A stretch of DNA of 64,000 nt from Phoronis australis (lineage: Eukaryota; Phoronida; Phoronidae): contig NMRA01000050.1 of NCBI GenBank assembly GCA_002633005.1, positions 195,710 to 259,709 on the forward strand, given 5' to 3'. The position numbers were made by a program, and so were the translations under genes. Below, one piece after another: positions 60,901 to 64,000 of the stretch (its first letter is position 1; every line of letters begins with the position of its first letter). The notes under the pieces are model-generated. The model ran no database searches. It saw nothing but the letters and a program-made list of their open reading frames with translations, and was not told the DNA's origin.

Positions 60901-63730
60901 AGTATTTTGCGCCGTCTAGTGGCCATTTTCACTATTTTCGAATTCGTTTTTTGCGTTCGCCCCTCCATCAACCAAACCACTCTAAGCCGGATGATTATGA
61001 AAATTGGCATGTATGTTCTTAGTATAAAGAGGACGGTTGACGACGATTTTCCGACAACTTCGATTACTGCAGCGGCAGTTTTGTTTGTTTTTGCGTCCAT
61101 GGCTGTATCTCCTAAACGCTATACAGGATCTTTATTAAAAGTAGCAAATGTATTTGTATGAAGTTGACAACAGACGAAGAGGACTTGCGGACAGAGCGGA
61201 CTACCGATGTGCCCCCTAGTGGCAATTTTAGTTTTTTTACGTTTAGCTCTGTATCTCCATAAACTTTGGCACACGGGCATCTATTAATGAGGTGACGCTA
61301 TCCTCCCGTTTTCGGACGGATTCGAGGTATTTTGCGTCACCTAGTGGCCATTTTTATTGTTTTCATGTCTGTCTTTTTGGTGTCCTTCCCTCCATTCACC
61401 AAACCACTCTGAGGATGATTGTGAAAATTGTGATGTATGTTCTTACTATGAAGAGGACGAATGGAAATAACTTTTCGACGACTTCGACTACTGTGGCGCT
61501 TCGAGTGGCATTTTTTCCGCCCATGCCTGTATCTCCTCAGCCTTCTGTAGGATCTTTATTAAATTTAGCACATGTATTTATATGAAGTTAAGAACGGAAG
61601 ACGACGACTTTCAGACGGATCCAACGAACACTGTGCCCCCTAGTTTCAATTTCCTTCTTTCTGTTTTACTGTTTCTCTGAAGTTCCTCGACGAATTTTCA
61701 TGAAATTTGGTAAATAGCTTTCTTTTAAAGGAACGGTGATGTTTTCCAGTTTTCAGATGGATTCGACATATTTTGCGCCATCTAGTGGCCATTTTTACTG
61801 TTTTCTTGCATCTGCCAATCGAACCAGTCTTAGGAAGATTGTGAAAACTGGCTTTATGTTCTTAGTGTGAAGAGGACGGTTGACGATGATTTTCGACTTC
61901 AATTACTGTGGCGCCTCCTAGTAGCAGTTTTATTTTTTGCGCCCTTAGCTATATCTTCTAAGCCCTCAGCAGGATCTTTATTAAATTAAGCACGTGTATT
62001 CGTGTGAAGTTGACAACGGAAGACAACTTTCAGACGGATCCGACGAACGCTTTGCCCTCTAATGGCAATTTCATTTTTCAATTTTGCTCTGTCTCTAAAT
62101 TTCCTTGATGGACTTTCATGAAATTTTAGCTTTTCTCGTTTTTTTATGCATTTTTGAAGTATTTTGCTCAATCCAGTGGCCATTTTATGATACAAATAAA
62201 CACCCTAGCAGCACACCGTTTGCAGTGCATTCGTGGGCGCATTTCAACTTTCCGCATTGCTCTTGTACAGTTTTTGGCCTGACGTTTAATCGTTTCACCC
62301 GAGGTGCTCGAGTGTGTACGAAGATAACTTTCTAATCCTATACGTGTAGTTTGTATTTGATAATAGAAACATAAAGGCTAAAAGTTCGAGTCAGATATCA
62401 AAATTTCGAGCTTTTACTTGAGTTTGTAGTAGGGGTCATTAAGTGCAAAGTTGCGTGAATAAACCATGGTGTACATGTACTTGACGAAAGTCTAATAGCT
62501 ACTTAACTTGAGTCCACACAGAAGTAGATCAGAAATGACAACAATAATCTCGAGTTCGATTTCAAATAAAATATTAGACCGTGGGCCTAGGTTGTTCGCA
62601 ATCGCAGTGTTTTATGTTGACTTGTGTAGAGAATGGCTCGTATGTAGTGGGCTGTAAACACTTCGGTTAAATACAACTGCCAGCTTCAACTTGATTGTAC
62701 CAGATTTATATCTCGCGACATTTAGGGATTTTCTTAAAACCTATATATGATCCAAGAAGTTGGTCTACTTGTTATTTAGGGGTCTTTGCGTATTACGATG
62801 CGGAATAAAACTACCCATAAAGAAGTCTGAAATGATCACCGTGCTCCTGAATAAGGTGGCACTCAACAGTTTTGGCTGATTTGGGGCTTGAAAAACCAGG
62901 CCGAGTCAGCTCTAACAGCTTGTTCCAAAGGATGTACAAAACTTGAAAATTTGAAGAGTATAATGAGTCAGAAACCTCAAAAACCTTGCACAAAGTCAAT
63001 ATTTTCACCTTATACTACTAACGGAGGTGCAGCTGGCTACTTGAAATAAAACGAGCCAAAATATGCCGAATCATCAATTTTCACCCCCAAAGCAGTGCAT
63101 TCAGACAGCCAAAACTCTTCAAATTCCAAAAACCAGGAAAAAGTGGGTGTTGACCTACCAGATTTTTCACAAATCAAAGGAGTCTGAAGGGTACCTTAAA
63201 TTCCCTCTCAATTTCAACTTCAGACTTGCAAGCAGTAAACAGATTTAAATATCAAGTAATTGTCAACCGTAGCCTTGGTATGCACCCTAGACCTTAAAAT
63301 GCCCGGCTAACCCAGCAAACTGAACTGTGCCTCAAAAAAGCTATTGAGTGCCACCAAAGTTCTTATAAACAACAATGGATTACAAATCTTTGTTCATGTT
63401 GCATCAGAACGTCCAGTACAGGAGGGAAGAATAAACACTTGGCAACAATGCAAAGCCTTTTGCTTGGGATCTCCAGGTGTGGTTATTTGTGGCGAAACCA
63501 TTGAGTAGTCACAGGAAAGACGTGTTAAGGGAAATATGGTGGACATTTTGCTGTGAATTGTGAAACACGACACACAAGGAGAACACTATTTCCAGGTCCA
63601 TGAAGTATGTAATTCATATCCACTTGCATATTCTCGCAGAAATATAAAGACTTTCTACAGCTTCTCATGAAGGCCAATCAAAACTTTGAAGACCAACAAA
63701 AGAAAGTAGGAGACACGGCAAAAACTAAAG
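42822..63730 (+). CDS. Cytochrome P450, CYP3-clan, second tandem gene (5' nine exons)
   Basis: Exons: 42822-42907, 45003-45105, 46472-46524, 47316-47412, 48071-48184, 50151-50239, 50669-50817, 55602-55741, 63640-63730. They join in frame to 922 bases (307 residues), with every junction at the same codon and phase as the complete P450 upstream. The protein starts MAVQESLISLTNMPLWAVLL (membrane anchor), then VNNFSRRHGQPGPLPFP (hinge), LKDERWKDVRSIMSPTFTSG (helix C) and LHNLSKIYENDQEFEA. The I helix, ExxR and heme loop must lie beyond the right edge. No stop or frameshift was seen, so it is probably functional. Introns 7 and 8 are 4784 and 7898 bases, against 1352 and 364 in the first gene, because of inserted repeats. 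The role is inferred as for the first gene. Confidence 0.92.
43898..44380. mobile_element. Foldback element with internally iterated ends
   Basis: The left end reads CAAGGGGGTAATCATCAACAATTGGTTGG then acttcaaaaacc. The right end in reverse complement reads CCTTGGGGGTCAACAATTGG then TGGACTTCAAAACC. Inside, GATGGCC/AAAACC and GGCCATT/GGGTTTTGAAGTCC blocks recur six or more times, in one orientation on the left half and inverted on the right, so almost the whole 480 bases can fold back. It lies in P450-2 intron 1. Confidence 0.6.
45003..45105 (+). CDS. P450-2 exon 2, proline hinge
   Basis: Encodes YFYTACVNNFSRRHGQPGPL and PFPIMGHFFTIMKK. The donor is AAG|gtaagt, the canonical counterpart of the GC donor in the first gene. 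Confidence 0.93.
46472..46524 (+). CDS. P450-2 exon 3
   Basis: Encodes GMIQSHLDWIEKYGKVVG, 53 bases, gtgagt donor in phase 2. Confidence 0.92.
47316..47412 (+). CDS. P450-2 exon 4
   Basis: Encodes LSHGSTRAMLVADPELLREI and MSKQFHHFVNRQ. 97 bases, cccag acceptor, gtaaag donor. Confidence 0.93.
48071..48184 (+). CDS. P450-2 exon 5, helix C
   Basis: Encodes 38 residues ending KDVRSIMSPTFTSGKLRV. It has the Trp and Arg of helix C. 114 bases as in the first gene, gtgagt donor. Confidence 0.95.
48687..48834. repeat. Tandem duplication, 74-base unit
   Basis: Two adjacent 74-base units share CTACCAGT.CT.GACCACGTG, ACATGA.GTGTTCCTCAGTCT and CAATCGCACCAGT. Each holds a CACGTG E-box. It lies in P450-2 intron 5. 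Confidence 0.88.
49260..49745 (-). mobile_element. Decayed LINE fragment, C-terminal reverse-transcriptase region
   Basis: On minus, about 49655-49560 reads KDGRLDRTEKWYYTGTELKI, the well-known FRKGG...EKWYY stretch. About 49410-49300 reads DSMTVPILFYGTEIWGTSHW then KEIENVQMNSV, the post-RT YGxEIWG segment of non-LTR elements. Frameshifts separate the parts. It is a different LINE type from the one at 39-41 kb. It lies in P450-2 intron 5. Confidence 0.7.
50151..50239 (+). CDS. P450-2 exon 6
   Basis: Encodes VAQLVNQATETFLHNLSKIY then ENDQEFEAK. gtaagt donor, phase 2. Confidence 0.94.
50669..50817 (+). CDS. P450-2 exon 7
   Basis: Encodes IFSNFTIDVITATTCGIKVD and the NPDDPF...DFKDPLLLLL segment. 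149 bases, two codons longer than the first gene's exon, gtgagt donor in phase 1. Confidence 0.94.
50848..50900. repeat. Foldback repeat, GGGCGGCGC type, truncated
   Basis: Has GCAGCACTGAAAAAGTG, a short C run and the closing GGTGCGCCGCCTATGTT. The opening arm is lost. It sits 30 bases into P450-2 intron 7. Confidence 0.7.
51221..51397 (-). mobile_element. Right arm of the hAT-like element, inverted copy
   Basis: Reads GTGGCGGATCTACG, then a G run, tttaggattcccgc, ggtcgaatcc, cccgtgtaag and tttttgtagccaaa. This is the reverse complement of 14728-14571. It ends exactly at TTAA (51394-51397), where the TTAA element begins. Confidence 0.8.
51398..51898 (+). mobile_element. TTAA element, partial copy inserted in the hAT-like repeat
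   Basis: Begins AGGCGAAGGCAACC directly after TTAA and runs through TTTTTCCATGTCATTTT, GGTTATCCTAGACATATT and CTACTCCGGAAGTGACGTTT, matching both arms of the element at 21019-22536. The acidic-protein frame follows. The copy is cut at the N at 51899. The uninterrupted host repeat at 14571-14574 has TTAA at the equivalent point, so the target site can be read directly. Confidence 0.8.
51735..51898 (+). CDS. Acidic YMFEPEY protein of the TTAA element, partial
   Basis: Starts MAGVGYPYHSDSTVSDGDLV, then SSGDEEFFHGHSVGGYMFEP and EYNETEYAQAQA, and is cut by the N. It parallels the minus-strand frame at 22201-21824. Substitutions keep the acidic and aromatic positions, which suggests a protein once under selection. 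Family unknown; a P2X7-like intracellular-domain link is possible but unproven. Confidence 0.5.
51900..52892 (+). mobile_element. Long dispersed repeat, copy 2, with hAT-type right end
   Basis: 51900-52765 nearly duplicates 13553-14440, including the iterated GGTC array. After an inverted SINE piece the element resumes with ccccccttgctgaaaacg and ends TAGATCCGCC. Its last bases have lost the CACTG terminus. Plus and minus frames inside are repeat-borne. Confidence 0.8.
52772..52855 (-). repeat. tRNA-derived SINE head, inverted
   Basis: The minus strand reads CAGTGTGGCCTGGTTGATAA, CCCGCTTTCTTTACTCGAGG and TCGTGGGTTCGAGTC. This is nearly identical to the SINE head at 26926-26990 and keeps its B box. 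It sits inside the second hAT-like copy and is absent from the copy at 13553-14440, so it is a later insertion or template switch. Confidence 0.75.
52897..53382 (-). mobile_element. Left arm of the hAT-like element with E1, inverted copy
   Basis: The reverse complement starts CAGCGGCGGATGTACGGGGG and continues with gtttaaac, ggaccc, cagcaaaacaaaaacggcac and cgccagcgtgtgta. Then comes the E1 block ending gaatgaccaag. It matches 12346 onward plus 12838-13035, without the 240 bases between them in copy 1. The frame at 53209-53565 is repeat-borne in its first half. Confidence 0.8.
53383..54227. other. P450-2 intron 7, no gene seen
   Basis: A frame running to 53565 past the repeat edge is protein-like but matches nothing recognised. 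No other signal was seen. Confidence 0.3.
54228..54395. repeat. Dispersed repeat, copy 2
   Basis: Homologous to 26459-26650: taaactattttgggaaagtt, ccggctagcgtcgt, tggacattggcttac, cgtattgcac and cgtatgggataaa. The two copies lie in different introns of the two P450 genes, so this is not inherited from the gene duplication. Confidence 0.6.
54487..54607. mobile_element. Small MITE with roughly 17-base inverted ends
   Basis: AATATAGATTATTACATAT at the left and ATGTAATAATCTATTTATA at the right are inverted. A second pair, TTATCCCCC and GGGGGTAA, lies inside, with TCTAGA.CCC/GGGCTCTAGA at the centre. Nearly the whole 120 bases forms one hairpin. Confidence 0.65.
55134..55280 (+). repeat. tRNA-derived SINE, second family
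   Basis: A tRNA-like head with TGGTGTAGTGGTAAAGTCGG (A-box region) and GGGTTCGAAACC (B box) is followed by a short unrelated tail. The cloverleaf does not close, so it is not a working tRNA. The head differs from the 26921 family. Confidence 0.6.
55602..55741 (+). CDS. P450-2 exon 8
   Basis: Encodes LYPKYASQFLTISEWLGKNT, then FRTHVGYFLPLIEQLSRDRK. 140 bases, ctag acceptor, gtaagt donor. The sequence is less conserved than other exons, as is normal for the F-G region that lines the substrate entrance. Confidence 0.92.
55826..55950 (+). repeat. Stray unit of the CCCCCTAGTGGCAAT repeat family
   Basis: Matches part of the tandem units at 60766-62190: gtatctcct, aggatctta.t.aaattt, gaagttgac-like gttgacgaca and gtgccccctagtggcaat. 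It lies just inside P450-2 intron 8. Confidence 0.6.
55951..59775. other. P450-2 intron 8, left part, no gene seen
   Basis: About 3.8 kb of AT-rich DNA. The 57.7-58.2 kb stretch has few long frames but reads like eroded coding DNA in patches. No family could be recognised. Confidence 0.3.
59776..59932. repeat. Two tandem foldback repeats, GGGCGGCGC type
   Basis: Two units with GGCG(C/T)AG(C)(A/G)CTGAAAAAAGTG, a G/C stem and closing TGCGCCGCCCAT. The second holds a long C run with an N at 59906. Confidence 0.75.
59986..60695. mobile_element. TTAA-flanked element with AGGCCCAGTC ends and ATGCGT-rich core
   Basis: Left AGGCCCAGTCATACAGCCGA and right (reverse complement) AGGCCCAGTCAAACAGCCGA are inverted repeats that continue for about 45 bases with TACGCATGA. 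and GCACA. TTAA precedes the left end and TTAC follows the right. The 620-base core carries more than 25 copies of GCGT/ACGC, mostly as ATGCGT or TGCGT, plus repeated CAGTGATTCAT. No transposase is present. The TTAA flank and AGGC start recall the larger element at 21019-22536. Confidence 0.65.
60766..62190. repeat. Tandem array, about 420-446-base unit, 3.3 copies
   Basis: Units start near 60766, 61212, 61635 and 62054. Each carries in order ttttacg.tt, ctctgtatctcc, atgaaatttggtaca.ag, gaggtgacgctatcctcc, ttttgcg.c.tctagtggcca, aaccactct, gaagaggacg.ttgacgacga, aggatctttattaaa and gacgaa...tgccccctagtggcaa. CTAGTGGC occurs twice per unit, so the unit is itself a diverged dimer. Frames at 60907-61161 and 61292-61585 are repeat-borne. 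Confidence 0.85.
62191..63639. other. P450-2 intron 8, right part, no gene seen
   Basis: AT-rich intronic DNA up to the exon 9 acceptor. No repeat family or domain was recognised. Confidence 0.35.
63640..63730 (+). CDS. P450-2 exon 9
   Basis: Encodes KYKDFLQLLMKANQNFEDQQ and a polar linker. cgcag acceptor, gtaagt donor in phase 1, as in the first gene. DFLQLLMKA is the CYP3-type segment before the I helix. Later exons fall outside the window. Confidence 0.93.
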
Positions 63731-64000
63731 GTAAGTGTAGCTCTACGTAACCTATGCTATAATGTTTTTGAAAAAGTGTCTTCACAATTTCCACACTTCA
63801 TAGTGAGTAGATCTCGTCAATACAGAAATATGTCAATTATAACAGGCTTAAAAACAATCCAATTTTCATGTTTCGGGCCTCTTGCGTTGACCAGAGCCTG
63901 ATTCGTAAGCAAATCGTGTGAAGGAAAACAAGAATGTCGCAAACTGGAGCCCAGTGTCGATGATTTTTAGACTTCCTGTATTTACTTGATTTCTGCTTTA

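Noticed and set aside
60907-61585. Two similar plus frames as a duplicated gene
   Set aside because: They are the same position in consecutive units of the tandem array, with no conserved frame in the third unit.

Overview
The window is animal nuclear DNA. It has spliced genes with GT-AG introns, cytochrome P450s of the CYP3/CYP5 type, a secreted fibrinogen-related (FReD) gene, THAP zinc-finger fragments, non-LTR retrotransposon remains, tRNA-derived SINEs, many small inverted-repeat elements and common TACATG strings. This mix fits a marine invertebrate, perhaps an invertebrate deuterostome such as a hemichordate or amphioxus. No sequence here fixes the species, and that guess is inference. 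Four single N characters (34479, 37670, 51899, 59906) look like contig joins.

Layout. (1) 0.8-5.4 kb, minus strand: a FReD gene with a secreted cysteine-rich N-terminus and a fibrinogen C-terminal domain. A decayed second copy lies at 16.4-19.25 kb. (2) 6.3-7.1 kb: two THAP zinc-finger fragments. (3) 12.1-14.7 kb: a nested hAT-like element. A rearranged copy lies at 51.2-53.4 kb. (4) 21.0-22.5 kb: a two-gene inverted-repeat element flanked by TTAA-type sites, with a THAP gene on plus and an acidic-protein gene on minus. A partial copy lies at 51.4-51.9 kb. (5) 22,888-36,869, plus strand: a complete 14-exon P450 gene of 514 codons. (6) 37-42.3 kb: an intergenic spacer holding LINE debris, a tRNA-like SINE and tandem repeats. 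(7) 42,822-63,730, plus strand: the first nine exons of a second P450 gene, whose splice sites match the first in position and phase. It runs off the right edge, and its introns 7 and 8 are swollen to 4.8 and 7.9 kb by repeats.

The two P450 genes form a head-to-tail tandem pair of microsomal monooxygenases. The FReD gene and its dead copy are an independent duplication. Everything else supportable is mobile-element or repeat DNA. The best candidate for something undescribed is the TTAA element. It pairs a THAP protein with a convergent acidic protein, its ends are visible, and its target site can be read in an uninterrupted copy of the host repeat.
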